From NCBI RefSeq assembly GCF_036346595.1, contig NZ_CP107834.1, positions 2,108,001-2,172,000 on the forward strand: a stretch of 64,000 nt of DNA, given 5' to 3'. The notes beneath the pieces were generated by a model that was not told the DNA's origin, made no database searches, and saw nothing but the letters and a program-made list of their open reading frames with translations. Shown here piece by piece: positions 34,861 to 43,757 of this stretch (position 1 is the first letter of the stretch; each line of letters opens with the position of its first letter). The translations under genes were made by a program, and so were the position numbers. This DNA comes from Streptomyces sp. NBC_00525. GTDB taxonomy: Bacteria; Actinomycetota; Actinomycetes; Streptomycetales; Streptomycetaceae.

Positions 34861-35461
34861 GGGCACCTCCAGGTGTGGGTTCGGGTTCGGATACGGGGCG
34901 GAGGGATCGCTGGACCGCGGTGCGGGCGCGGTGCAGGCGCGACTTCATGGCGGCCGTGCTGAGGCCCAGCGCCTCGGCGGCCATGCGCCCGCTGTAGCCC
35001 TGGACGTCCCGCATGATCAGGACCCGGCGCTGATCGGCGGGCAGCGCCGCGATGGCCGCCGCCACCTCGGCGGCCTCCATCCGCCGCAGCACCTCGTCCT
35101 CGGCGGAGGCGGACGCGGCCCCGAAGGCGGGCGCATAGGAAGAGGGAACGGAACCCTGCGCATCCTCCGGCAGCGCCACCGGCGCCCGCATCGCCCGTGC
35201 CCGCCGCAGGCACTCGTTGCGGACGATCCGGAACATCCACGAGGCCAGCGCCCCCGACGCCCGGAGCATCCCGATCTTGCGGTAGAGGATGATCAGGGCC
35301 TCCTGCGCGGCGTCCTCGGCGTCCTCCGGCGAGGCGCAGAGGGAGCGCGCGAAGCGCCGTACGTTCGGATGCGCCCCCGACACCAGCGCGGTCAGCGCGT
35401 CGACGTCCCCGTCCCGCGCCGCGACCACCAGTTGCTCACCGGGCCAGGACGAGTCAGCCAC
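34829..35461 (-). CDS. ECF sigma factor (sigma-70 family)
   Basis: 210 residues from GTG 35461. Region 2 is DAEDAAQEALIILYRKIG plus SWMFRIVRNECLRRARAM; region 4 is ALPADQRRVLIMRDVQGYSGRMAAEALGLS followed by KSRLHRARTAVQRSL. This is a typical extracytoplasmic-function sigma factor that redirects RNA polymerase, probably in response to an envelope signal. No classical anti-sigma gene is beside it; the flanking genes encode two small membrane proteins that overlap it at each end. Confidence 0.9.
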   Translation of the reverse strand: MADSSWPGEQLVVAARDGDVDALTALVSGAHPNVRRFARSLCASPEDAEDAAQEALIILYRKIGMLRASGALASWMFRIVRNECLRRARAMRAPVALPEDAQGSVPSSYAPAFGAASASAEDEVLRRMEAAEVAAAIAALPADQRRVLIMRDVQGYSGRMAAEALGLSTAAMKSRLHRARTAVQRSLRPVSEPEPTPGGAHDDADRGRRP

Positions 35462-35546
35462 GGCCCTGCCTCCTCCTGCGTACGACGAAGTAGCCGCACG
35501 TACACAGCAGCACGGCCCCGGCGGCGATGGCGATTCCCACGATCAC
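35454..35546 (-). CDS. 30-residue membrane peptide overlapping the sigma gene
   Basis: A short frame from GTG 35546, with the strong Shine-Dalgarno GGAGGAGG 4 bases upstream. It encodes one hydrophobic helix (IVGIAIAAGAVLLCTCGYFVV) and a basic RRRRQGRG tail. Its stop (35454-35456) lies just past the sigma-factor GTG (35459-35461), giving an 8-base overlap. The good ribosome site and coupling argue that it is translated; function unknown, possibly a sigma-factor regulator or leader peptide. Confidence 0.5.
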   Translation of the reverse strand: MIVGIAIAAGAVLLCTCGYFVVRRRRQGRG

Positions 35547-35748
35547 GAGTCCTCCTCCACTCACGCAGACGTCCGTCGGCACACCTATATAGGAGACGCG
35601 CGCCCCGAAAAGGATTCGCCGCCACAAGAACGCCCCGCGATCCTGCCCCGCCCGTGCCCGGCGGAAGAGCCCCTTTCCCGCCACCGCCCGGCGATATGCT
35701 CCGGCATCGCGACGACCGCACGGCGGAGCGGACAGGGGGTTACGCACG

Positions 35749-36309
35749 ATGGCGCGGCCCTTGCTGTTCCTCGATGTGGACGGGCCGCTGAACCCGTACG
35801 CCGCCCAGCCCGAAAGGCGGCCCGAGGGCTATACGACGATCCGGGTCCCGGGTCCCGGTAGAGACGGCGGCGGCTCGGGGCCGAGCGGGCTGCTGCGGCG
35901 CGGGAAGCCGCTGCGGGTCCGGCTCAACCCCGGTCATGGGGCGGCCCTGCTGGCGCTGGGGTACGAGCTGTGCTGGGCCACCACCTGGATGGACGAGGCG
36001 AACCGGTGGATCGGGCCGGTGATCGGCCTGCCCGCGCTGCCGTTCGTGGACTTCGGTGACGCCTTGTTCCGCGAGCGGTCCGACGGTGTGCACTGGAAGA
36101 CCGAAGCGCTGCTCGCGTACGCCGGTGACCGCCCCTTCGCCTGGGTGGACGACGAGCAGAGCGACGCCGACGAGACCTACGTACATGCTCACCACACGGC
36201 CCCCGCGCGCCTCCATCACGTCAATCCGCGCGTCGGGCTGCGCGACGACGACTTCACGGCGCTCGCCTCGTTCGCCGCGTCCCTCAGCGGGCCCGACCAC
36301 GGGTTCTGA
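35749..36309 (+). CDS. HAD-like domain protein
   Basis: 186 residues from ATG 35749. N-terminal LLFLDVDGPLNPYA is a HAD motif I; ELCWATTWMDEANRWIGPVIGLP is motif II-like and PFAWVDDEQSDADE supplies the C-terminal acids. This is the short actinobacterial HAD-like type, probably a phosphatase of unknown substrate. It is transcribed divergently from the sigma-factor cluster. Confidence 0.8.
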   Translation: MARPLLFLDVDGPLNPYAAQPERRPEGYTTIRVPGPGRDGGGSGPSGLLRRGKPLRVRLNPGHGAALLALGYELCWATTWMDEANRWIGPVIGLPALPFVDFGDALFRERSDGVHWKTEALLAYAGDRPFAWVDDEQSDADETYVHAHHTAPARLHHVNPRVGLRDDDFTALASFAASLSGPDHGF

Positions 36310-36426
36310 GGGGAGCGGGGGCGTGATCGGGCCGGAATCGCCCTTCCGTTCGGGTCGCTGAGGAGCGACGATGGGAGAAACCAGCGGGGGCCGGGACGCG
36401 GTCGCTCCTGTGGAACGGGGAACATC

Positions 36427-36615
36427 ATGGTCGTAGCCGTAACCGTCGTGGCAGTTGTCGCCGTGGTCCTCGTCGCGTGTCTGCTCGTGCTGCGCCGGCG
36501 AGGCGGCTCCGGCGAGCAGGGCGCCGCAGGTCGCGGGGCGGCACAGCAGGGGTACGCCCAGGGCCTCGCGCACAACCACGCGCAGAGCCAGGGGATGGGG
36601 CCGTACGGGGGCTGA
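36427..36615 (+). CDS. Small single-pass membrane protein
   Basis: 62 residues: an N-terminal helix (VVAVTVVAVVAVVLVACLLVL), a basic RRR stop-transfer and a Gly/Gln/His-rich cytoplasmic tail (AQQGYAQGLAHNHAQSQG). GGGGAA precedes the ATG. Many such proteins exist in Streptomyces; no function is known to me. Confidence 0.6.
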   Translation: MVVAVTVVAVVAVVLVACLLVLRRRGGSGEQGAAGRGAAQQGYAQGLAHNHAQSQGMGPYGG

Positions 36616-36831
36616 GCGCGCCGCGGTCCGTTGTGGGTTTGAGGGCCGGCGGGCGTTGTAGGGCTTGAGGCCCGCTCGGGTGCGTGGGCTTGAGGGCCCG
36701 GCCGTACCGCCCGCGCAGGGCGCCGAGCGGTGGGGCCGGTACGGCTGCCCGCCGGAACGGGGCTGGCCCGAGTAGACGGGCTCCGGGGGAGGACCCGCTG
36801 CCCCTCCCCCGGTCCGCCTTGGCCGTACGCC

Positions 36832-37026
36832 CTACCCTCGCGCCTCGATGTACGCGTAGGCGGCCAGGACGACGATCACCGCCACCGCGCCAATGGCCGC
36901 GAGGAGGGCGCAGCCGAGTGTGCCCACCGTGGCCCCGATCGTCAGCCAGCCGAACCGTGTTGTGCGTTCGGCACGTTGGACGGCGTCCTTGTACGCGCTG
37001 TCGTCGTCCCAGTCGCCCTCGGCCAT
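36832..37026 (-). CDS. Small membrane protein
   Basis: 64 residues. A charged, acidic start (MAEGDWDDDSAYKDAVQRAE) precedes two hydrophobic segments (FGWLTIGATVGTLGCALLAA and GAVAVIVVLAAYAYIEA). The gene stands alone. The 216 bases before it (36616-36831) contain three near copies of GGGCTTGAGGGCC but no gene. Confidence 0.6.
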   Translation of the reverse strand: MAEGDWDDDSAYKDAVQRAERTTRFGWLTIGATVGTLGCALLAAIGAVAVIVVLAAYAYIEARG

Positions 37027-37131
37027 GGCCGCCCCCGCCCCTCCCCGTACCGCCGAACCGGCAACCGGCCCTGCGGTGGCACACGTCCATCCGCCCCTGC
37101 CGGTCGGCGGGTTGGTGGCTCAGGGGGAACG

Positions 37132-38130
37132 CTACTCGGGCCGCTTCCCCGTGCTCACGGCGCATCCGGCGATACGGGAACGGCCACACCCGCTACGGCC
37201 TCGCCGCCCGGCAGTCGCCACCAGCCGCTCCAGCGCGACCCGCGCCGGCGGGCCCCACGTCGGCTTCCCGTTGGACAGACCGCGATCACCGTCGTCCCCG
37301 ATCAGCAACCCGGACATCCCACGCAGGACCGCCCATCCCCGCGCGCGGCGCAGAGTCGCCACGTCGGGGGCCGGTTCGTAGGCGGCGTGGAAGCGGTCGG
37401 CGACCCCCTCCGGAAGCAGGTTCCACACGGCCGCAAGGTCGCAGGCCGGGTCGCCGGCGAAGAGGTCGCCGAAGTCGATGACGCCGCAGAACGTGCCTTC
37501 TGCTGTCAGCACGTTGGCGGAATGCAGGTCCCCGTGCACCCACATCGCCGGCCCCGCCCAGTCGGGGGCTGCGGCCGCGTCCTCCCAGACCGCGCGAATA
37601 CCGTCCGGGTCGGGGACGAGACCTCGCTCGGTGACGGAGGCGAGCATCTGCTCGAAGTGCTTCCCGTACGGGGCCAGCGGCCCGCCCCGCCCCCGGCCCT
37701 CGGGCGCCCCGGCGGGAGCCGGCCGGTGCAGCGCCGTGAGGAACCCGGCCAGCGCGTCGGCCGCCTCCTCGCCCCGCGTCACCGGAACCCGGTCACCGGG
37801 TTCGCCCGGCACCCACGTGGTGACCAGCCAGCTCCGCGGAAACCGCTCGGACGGCACGCCCAGGCGCTGCGGCACGGGAACCGGCAGCGGAAGGTCCGGG
37901 GCGAGACGGGGCACCCACGCATGCTCCTTGAGCAGCAACTCGTCCGCCCCCGCCGTCGCCCACGGCAACCGCACGGCCAGCTCGTCCCCCAGACGCCACA
38001 ACTGGTTGTCCCACCCCCGCGCACCAAGGCACAGGGGAAGCTCGGCAAGATCGGGATGCTGGTCACGGAGAAGATCGCGAATCAGGTCGGCGGTGATGTC
38101 GACGGGCGCGTGCGTGTGCGTATCGCTCAT
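37132..38130 (-). CDS. Aminoglycoside phosphotransferase (APH) family protein
   Basis: 332 residues. The APH fold shows WRLGDELAVRLPWA, the catalytic loop WVHGDLHSANVL and the metal site GVIDFGDLFAGDPACDLA. The family phosphorylates antibiotics, choline or other small molecules; a chromosomal copy like this need not confer resistance. It starts with ATG 38130, 128 bases from the first CRISPR repeat. Confidence 0.85.
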   Translation of the reverse strand: MSDTHTHAPVDITADLIRDLLRDQHPDLAELPLCLGARGWDNQLWRLGDELAVRLPWATAGADELLLKEHAWVPRLAPDLPLPVPVPQRLGVPSERFPRSWLVTTWVPGEPGDRVPVTRGEEAADALAGFLTALHRPAPAGAPEGRGRGGPLAPYGKHFEQMLASVTERGLVPDPDGIRAVWEDAAAAPDWAGPAMWVHGDLHSANVLTAEGTFCGVIDFGDLFAGDPACDLAAVWNLLPEGVADRFHAAYEPAPDVATLRRARGWAVLRGMSGLLIGDDGDRGLSNGKPTWGPPARVALERLVATAGRRGRSGCGRSRIAGCAVSTGKRPE

Positions 38131-38258
38131 ACGGCATCACGGTAGCGGGGCGGGGCAACGGACGTCGGCCAGCGGGAGTTGGGGCCGGTGGACGGCCCCG
38201 TTGACGGAGGGCTGGAAGCGCGGGGGAACGACTTCTCCCAGGGCCCCGTTGGGGCGTT

Positions 38259-39639
38259 GGGGCCATCCCCGCAGACGCGGGGAGCAACACGCGCCGATGC
38301 AGACGATCGTCGACCGTCGCGGACCATCCCCGCGTGCGCGGGGAGCAGCACCGTGACCGACACCCCGATGACCGACTCTCCGTGTACCTGGGACCATCCC
38401 CGCGTGCGCGGGGAGCAGGAGAGGACGGCAGCACCACTGCTGTACTTCCGGGGACCATCCCCGCGTGCGCGGGGAGCAGTCCTGCATCCCCGGCCGGATG
38501 TCGTCCCCCGCGGGACCATCCCCGCGTGCGCGGGGAGCAGCAGATGTACCTCGCCGAGCGCGCCCAGTTCCGGGGACCATCCCCGCGTGCGCAGGGAGCA
38601 GCCGGAGTCGCGGCCGCCCGCCGTGTCGATCGCGGGACCATCCCCGCGTGCGCGGGGAGCAGCCAGCCGACCGGCCGCCGACGTCGGCCGGGAAGGGACC
38701 ATCCCCGCGTGCGCGGGGAGCAGGACTGTCCATACTGAACCTGACCACTGGTGGGGGGACCATCCCCGCGTGCGCGGCGAGCAGCAGGAACCGGGGCCGC
38801 GGTCGGCGGCCGTGGCAGGACCATCCCCGCGTGCGCGGGGAGCAGCGGACCTCGGCGAGGGCGCGGACGCGGGCCTCGGGACCATCCCCGCGTGCGCGGG
38901 GAGCAGAGCGAACGAGAACTCGGGCGCCACGGATGAGCGGGACCATCCCCGCGTGCGCGGGGAGCAGGCGACCACACCCGCACCGTCGAGAAGTGGCGCG
39001 GGACCATCCCCGCGTGCGCGGGGAGCAGACGACACCACCGCCGCACAACGACTCCGCCTCCGGACCATCCCCGCGTGCGCGGGGAGCAGCAGTGAGGCCT
39101 CATCACCGCTGGTCGGGGCGGGGGACCATCCCCGCGTGCGCGGGGAGCAGCGCGGTCGGGCGCCCGTCCCTGCCGAGCGCCTGGGACCATCACCGCGTGC
39201 GCGGGGAGCAGTGGTCGTCTTGATCCAGCTCAGACCAAGACTCAGGACCATCCCCGCGTGCGCGGGGAGCAGGTGACGACCTGCGACGGCGAGCCCATCA
39301 CCGCGGGACCATCCCCGCGTGCGCGGGGAGCAGTAGGCCAGCAGAACCCCGTCCAGGGCCACGGCGGGGCCATCCCCGCGTGCGCGGGGAGCAGATACCG
39401 CGCGGGCGGTTGGGTCTGTGATGCCGAGGGGCCATCCCCGCGTGCGCGGGGAGCAGGCGACCCCAAGCAGTCCCCGATGTATTCGGGAGGGGCCATCCCC
39501 GCGTGCGCGGGGAGCAGCAGCAGGACTTCACGGCTGCTGCGGCCAAGGCAGGGCCATCCCCGCGTGCGCGGGGAGCAGACGGCCCCGGTCCAGGTGATCG
39601 GCGCCAACGCGGGGCCATCCCCGCGTGCGCGGGGAGCAG
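38259..39639 (-). CRISPR. CRISPR array 1 (type I-E-like repeats), 23 repeats
   Basis: 23 copies of a 29-base repeat whose plus-strand core is GACCATCCCCGCGTGCGCGG, ending GGAGCAG, at a 61-base period with 32-base spacers. Exceptions are spacer 2 (41 bases, 38349-38389) and spacer 19 (33 bases). Read on the minus strand the repeat begins CTGCTCCCCGCG, which aligns with E. coli type I-E repeats and puts the leader on the right. The leftmost repeat is degenerate (CAGACG in the core), as expected at the trailer. Repeats 6, 9 and 16 carry single changes. Repeats 19-23, nearest the leader, and repeat 1 have G for A at position 4. No cas gene is nearby. Confidence 0.98.
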
Positions 39640-39760
39640 AGTGCGTGACCTGCTTGTTTGTATCGTGGGAACCCGGATTTTGACCACTTTCACCGAAACC
39701 GGCATAGCAGTCAAAATTCCCACAGCAGGCATTCCTGGTAGGCCGAGTCACGGCTCCATC
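39640..39760 (-). promoter_or_regulatory. Leader of CRISPR array 1
   Basis: An AT-richer segment to the right of the last repeat. It shares GTGACCTG, TGACCACTTTCAC and CCGGCATA-CAG with the segment right of array 2, in the same order and spacing range. Conserved leaders direct spacer acquisition and array transcription. Nothing else is seen up to the gene ending at 39903. Confidence 0.75.
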
Positions 39761-39902
39761 GTTGCATCGTCGCGCGGGAAGCGTTTCGCTGCCAACTCGG
39801 CGCCTGCGGCGAGGGCATCCCGGACGGCCGACGCCCGCGGCTCCATCACACCGTGCCTGGGACGGGCGCACCGCGGCACCCGTCCCGTGGGCCTCCGCTC
39901 GT

Positions 39903-40511
39903 TCAGGCTGCGGTGTGGCGCGCATCGCCGGGGCCGGGGGCGTAGCGTTCGGCGCGCAGGCGCTTGCGGTGGTCGCTGCGGCGGACGGCGACGACGATCA
40001 CGATGGTCAGGCCGATGCCGAACCCGCACATCGGGAGCACGATCGCCAGAACCGAGCCGCGCATGAACTCAACGAATCCACCGGAGTCCCCAACTGCGTA
40101 TTCCGACAGTCCCTTGGACTCACAGGTGACCTCGTACGTGCCTGCCTGGCTCACTTCCAGGGCGAAGAGCGGGTTCCAGGTCTCGTCGCGGGTCCAGTAG
40201 AAGTCGATCCCCGGACCGCCGAGGCTGGGATCGCCCGGTCCGGCGATGCTGCACTCCTGGTCGTCGGACGGCCCACGGTTCTTGATCCAGATCGACTTGT
40301 CGCTGTCCGGTCCGAGCTGGAGGGAGACGGTCTCGCCGTTGGCGAACCTGTGGTGGGTGTCCACGGCGTCGGTCACGCCCTTGAACTGGTACACCCCGAC
40401 GACCACGCCCAAGGCGACCAGCACCACTACGATCGCGGCCGCTATGGCGTACCAAAAGCGGCCGGGCCTGAGTTCGTTCGCCGGTATCTGCGGCGGTGCG
40501 AAGGGCAGCAT
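39903..40511 (-). CDS. Hypothetical two-helix membrane protein
   Basis: 202 residues. A membrane helix near the N-terminus (FWYAIAAAIVVVLVALGVVVG), an extracellular predicted beta domain with cysteines in QECSIAG and VTCESKG, and a second helix (VLAIVLPMCGFGIGLTIVIVVAV) before a basic cytoplasmic tail. No family is recognised. It lies between array 1 and a solitary CRISPR repeat. Confidence 0.75.
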   Translation of the reverse strand: MLPFAPPQIPANELRPGRFWYAIAAAIVVVLVALGVVVGVYQFKGVTDAVDTHHRFANGETVSLQLGPDSDKSIWIKNRGPSDDQECSIAGPGDPSLGGPGIDFYWTRDETWNPLFALEVSQAGTYEVTCESKGLSEYAVGDSGGFVEFMRGSVLAIVLPMCGFGIGLTIVIVVAVRRSDHRKRLRAERYAPGPGDARHTAA

Positions 40512-40910
40512 CGGTGCATCGTAAACCGGCCGTTATGGCTGGTTGGCGGGTGCCAAGTGCTTTGTGACTCAACGCGTACACACCGCCGGAGAGCGTGTGG
40601 TTGGGGGCCGTCCTGCGCCTATGCCTACTACAACGATCCGCTCCGCGATGACCCGCTGGCGCCGTGCCGAACATCCCACACGCAGAACGGACCGCTGAAG
40701 GCGCCAGCTGCGCCCTTGGGGCGGGACCATCCCCGCGTGCGCGGGGAGCAGGCTCTGCAGCCTGCGGGTTTACGTCGCCTGGCTGCAGATGCCGACCGCC
40801 CCAGTAGTCCGGCACCCCGCACCCACCCCTCGCAGGGTACGGCCCGCTCGGCGCCGAGCGGGCGGCGTGAAAGCCGGGGGTCGTCCTCTCCCTTCGGGAG
40901 AGGACACACC
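40512..40910. other. Gene-free gap with one solitary CRISPR repeat
   Basis: 399 bases without a supported gene. The only recognisable element is a single full-length CRISPR repeat at 40723-40751. Confidence 0.5.
40723..40751 (-). repeat. Solitary CRISPR repeat, array 1 type
   Basis: A perfect 29-base match to the array 1 consensus, in the same orientation, 1.1 kb right of array 1. No second repeat occurs 61 bases on either side. It is probably a remnant of a broken array. Confidence 0.9.
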
Positions 40911-41597
40911 TCACTGCTTGCCGTAGCCGACAGGCTCGACCGTGACGCCCGGACCGGAATCCGAACCGGCCTCCGTCACCGGGAGGCTGAGGCCGATGCG
41001 GAGTGTCTTGGAATGCGTCTCGTTCGGCGGGGTCACGACGATGGAGACGATGCGGAGGCCGGTGCCGCCGGTGTTGTTGGGCGGGGTGTGGAGCATGAAG
41101 TGGGTCGTCTCGCCGCCGCCGAGCACAACCGCCTGCGGCGTGTTCGCGCTGCGGTCAGCGCTGAACGTGTCGCCGTCCGACGTGTTCAGGTCGACGCCGG
41201 GGAAGCCCTTGAGCGAGCAGGCGTCGCTCTCGTTCTTCATGCTGACCAGGACGTCCCCCTCAGCCATCCCGTGATGGGCGGTGATCGTGAGGTTGGCCGT
41301 CTTGCACGGCCCGGTGTTGATCTGGCCGCCGCCGCTGCCCTTGTCGCTCCCGGAATCGCTGCCGGAGTCGCCGCCCGTGGAGCCGCCGCTCGTGCCGCCG
41401 CCGTCCGTGGCGGCGCCACCGTTACCGCCAGTGGTGCCCGAGGAAGCCGCCGAGCCCTCGGCGGCGGGGGAGGACGCGGCGCCCTGCGGCGAGGCCGCGT
41501 CGGTGCTGTCGTCCTGGCAGGCCGTCAGGCTCAGGCCCGCGAGGACGGCCACGGCGGCGAGGGTCAGCTTCTTCGTCAGCTTCGGCTGAGCGTGCAT
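40911..41597 (-). CDS. DUF4232-type lipoprotein
   Basis: 228 residues. Lipoprotein signal peptide with lipobox LTAC (cleavage near residue 27), then a Ser/Gly-rich linker and a C-terminal domain of about 130 residues with CKTANLTITAHHGM, NESDACSLKGFPGVDL and the two cysteines usual for DUF4232. It would sit on the outer face of the membrane; function unknown. AAGGAAG precedes the ATG. Confidence 0.8.
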   Translation of the reverse strand: MHAQPKLTKKLTLAAVAVLAGLSLTACQDDSTDAASPQGAASSPAAEGSAASSGTTGGNGGAATDGGGTSGGSTGGDSGSDSGSDKGSGGGQINTGPCKTANLTITAHHGMAEGDVLVSMKNESDACSLKGFPGVDLNTSDGDTFSADRSANTPQAVVLGGGETTHFMLHTPPNNTGGTGLRIVSIVVTPPNETHSKTLRIGLSLPVTEAGSDSGPGVTVEPVGYGKQ

Positions 41598-42096
41598 CGG
41601 GTCTTCCTTGCTGTGATGTGGGAGGTGGTGCGCTGTTGATCATTAGGACAGGGCCTCAACCCGCCTCGTTCCGATCGCGCGCCGCTGGAACGTGTCCCTG
41701 ACAGACCTGTTACACAGAGCCCGGCACCCCGCCCGCCGTACGCAACTACCCGCGCACCGCACGGACCTGGGAGCCGACCGCCCGTTGCCGCCCTCCTCCA
41801 CCGCTCGACCGCAAGGTGGTGGGACCGCTCCGTGTAACGAGCGGGCCGCGTTCACGGCAGTGGCGTACGCGCGTACCCGCTGACCGGCCGGGGCCCGCGG
41901 GCCCACGCCATCCCCGCACACGCGGGGAGCACTCCTTGGCGAGGCGGCGGGCCTCGTCCACCTTCGGGCAACCCCCGCGTCCGGCGGGGAACCGATCATC
42001 GCCCGGCACATTCCGGCTGACGCCCTGGGGCCATGCCCTGGGGCCATCCCCGTACGCGCAGGGAGCAGGCCGTGCGGCCATGCCCGTACCCCCGCC
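41598..42096. other. Gene-free gap with decayed CRISPR remnants
   Basis: About 500 bases with no supported gene. The left half shows nothing recognisable. The right half (41904-42068) carries three degenerate CRISPR repeats. Confidence 0.5.
41904..42068 (-). CRISPR. Decayed CRISPR array remnant, three degenerate repeats
   Basis: Repeat-like units start at 41904 (core CCATCCCCGCACACGCGG, ending GGAGCAC), 41965 (strongly altered, CAACCCCCGCGTCCGGCGG) and 42040 (CCATCCCCGTACGCGCAGG, ending GAGCAG). The first two keep the 61-base period; the third is 75 bases on. The orientation matches arrays 1 and 2. The erosion implies an inactive fragment. Confidence 0.7.
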
Positions 42097-43323
42097 TCAC
42101 AAACCGCGCCCCTCCTCGTCCAGCCAGACCCGCTCCCCCTCCCCCTCCCCCTCCCCGTTCACCGTCAGGCCGAAGCGTTCCCAGCCCGGACGCCCCTGCG
42201 CCACCCACCACTCGAAGCCGGCCCGTGCCTCGTCCCACAGGTGCCGGCCGCCGTGCTGCCATACGCGGGCCGTGTCCTCGCCGTCCGTCAGCAGCGCGCA
42301 CGCCCAGGAGCGGTCCCTGCGGCTGTAGAGCCAGTGGGGCCGGGTGTCGCCGCGCGCCGGCGCGGCCACGTACGAGCAGTGCGGTACGCGCAGCCCCAGG
42401 GCGAAGGGCAGCGCGTCGAACCGGTCCGCGTCCGCCAGGGCCCTCACCGCATCCGCCGGAACCAACGCCGCAGGCACCGCCGGGAGTTGATGTGCGTACG
42501 CCTCATGGTCGAGCGGGGCCGTCCGGTGCGCCCGGAGCTTCATGAACTCGACCGGGCCCAGAAACCTGCCGCTCGCGCTCTCCCCCTCCGGCCCCACCCG
42601 GAGTCGTACCAGCGCGTCGGCGTTCGTGAACGCCGTACCCCACGGCGCCACGATGACGCCGCCGGGGCGCGTCTGCGTGATCCACGCGTACGGGATCGAG
42701 CGCACCCCGCACGTCGCGATGACCCGGTCGAACACCCCGCGTCCCGGCGCCCCCGCACGGCCGTCCCCGTGCAGAACGTCCACCGGCATCCCGAAGTAGT
42801 GGGCGAGGGTGTTCCGCGCGCGAGCCGCCACCCCCTCGTCCACCTCCACGGTCACCACGTTCTCCTCGCCGACCTTGTGGGCGAGGAGCGCCGCGTTCCA
42901 GCCCGTGCCCGTGCCGATCTCCAGGACACGGCAGTAGTCGTCCACCCGCAGGGCGTCGAGCATCCGGAACACCACGCTCGGCATCGACGCCGAGGACGTC
43001 GGCACATTGCCGGGTTCGCGGCCCGCGTGGCGACCGTCGTCCCACTGCGTCACGATCGGCACGTCCGCGTGCGCGTACCCCCGCCACGCCTCCGCGTCCT
43101 CGGACCGCGATACGTGGATCGCCTTCCCGGCCGCCATGTCGAACGGCCAGATCGTGTCCGGCAGGAACGCCTCGCGGGGCACTCGCGCATAGGCGTCGAG
43201 CCAGGCCGCCTTCAGGACGCCGCCCGTGGTGAGCGCGTAGCCCACCTCCTCGCGGGTCGGGTACTCCCGTACCGTCCGCCCGCCCGCAGCGCTCGTGCTC
43301 GTGCTCGTGTGCGTGCTGTTCAT
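42097..43323 (-). CDS. PCMT-like SAM-dependent O-methyltransferase
   Basis: 408 residues from ATG 43323. N-terminal half matches the protein-L-isoaspartate O-methyltransferase fold: AYARVPREAFLPD, TSSASMPSVVFRMLDALRV, the SAM motif VLEIGTGTGWNAALLAHKVG, VTVEVDEGVAARARNTL and GVFDRVIATCGVR. The C-terminal 180 residues are an added domain with PHWLYSRRDRSWAC and FEWWVAQGRPGW. PCMT-like enzymes of this long type occur in Streptomyces peptide-modification or regulatory clusters as well as in protein repair. The C-terminus contains a short GE repeat coded by CTCCCC units. A small Cys-containing gene lies directly upstream. Confidence 0.82.
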   Translation of the reverse strand: MNSTHTSTSTSAAGGRTVREYPTREEVGYALTTGGVLKAAWLDAYARVPREAFLPDTIWPFDMAAGKAIHVSRSEDAEAWRGYAHADVPIVTQWDDGRHAGREPGNVPTSSASMPSVVFRMLDALRVDDYCRVLEIGTGTGWNAALLAHKVGEENVVTVEVDEGVAARARNTLAHYFGMPVDVLHGDGRAGAPGRGVFDRVIATCGVRSIPYAWITQTRPGGVIVAPWGTAFTNADALVRLRVGPEGESASGRFLGPVEFMKLRAHRTAPLDHEAYAHQLPAVPAALVPADAVRALADADRFDALPFALGLRVPHCSYVAAPARGDTRPHWLYSRRDRSWACALLTDGEDTARVWQHGGRHLWDEARAGFEWWVAQGRPGWERFGLTVNGEGEGEGERVWLDEEGRGL

Positions 43324-43375
43324 CGTCGGTTCCGTCCTCTCTCCGTGTGTGCTGTCGGCGCGCCGTACGGGCCTT

Positions 43376-43654
43376 CTACAGGCGGTACTTGGCGCGCATC
43401 GCGTTCGTCTCCCGTACGCGTGCGCGGATGCCGTCCACCCGTTCCGTCGCGTCGGTCTCCGGGTCGGGCGGCTCCGGTGGCGGCGGGGCGTCCGGACAGA
43501 TCGCCGCCCCGCACCGGCACGGCGGATACGCCGCGAGCGACGCGTAGCGGGAGAGGTCCGGCCCTCGCCGCAGCCCGCGATCCGGGGCGCTGCCGCCGGC
43601 GCAGGCAAAGAGAGGGCCGGGGGCCGGGGCGGGTTCATGCTCGTTCACAGGCAC
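43376..43654 (-). CDS. Small proline- and cysteine-containing protein upstream of the methyltransferase
   Basis: 92 residues from GTG 43654, with GGAGGG about 10 bases upstream. It contains CAGG, then PPCRCGAAICPD and a run PPPPEPPDPE, ending in a basic helix (GIRARVRETNAMRAKYRL). It precedes the methyltransferase by 52 bases on the same strand. I recognise no family; a modified-peptide precursor or a partner of the methyltransferase are both possible but unproven. Confidence 0.5.
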   Translation of the reverse strand: MPVNEHEPAPAPGPLFACAGGSAPDRGLRRGPDLSRYASLAAYPPCRCGAAICPDAPPPPEPPDPETDATERVDGIRARVRETNAMRAKYRL

Positions 43655-43757
43655 GCTTTCGTGTCCCTCCGTAGCCTTTCCACTACCAGGAGCGCCCAGG
43701 GTGACCTAGCCTCGGCGAGGAGAGCAACGTGGCAATGTAGCGGTTAGGGAGGGCACG

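Noticed and set aside
38063..39925. Long open frames across CRISPR array 1 on both strands
   Set aside because: The repeats lack stop codons in several frames and the period makes repeating peptides (for example RARGDGP, SPRTRGWS). These are artefacts of the array.
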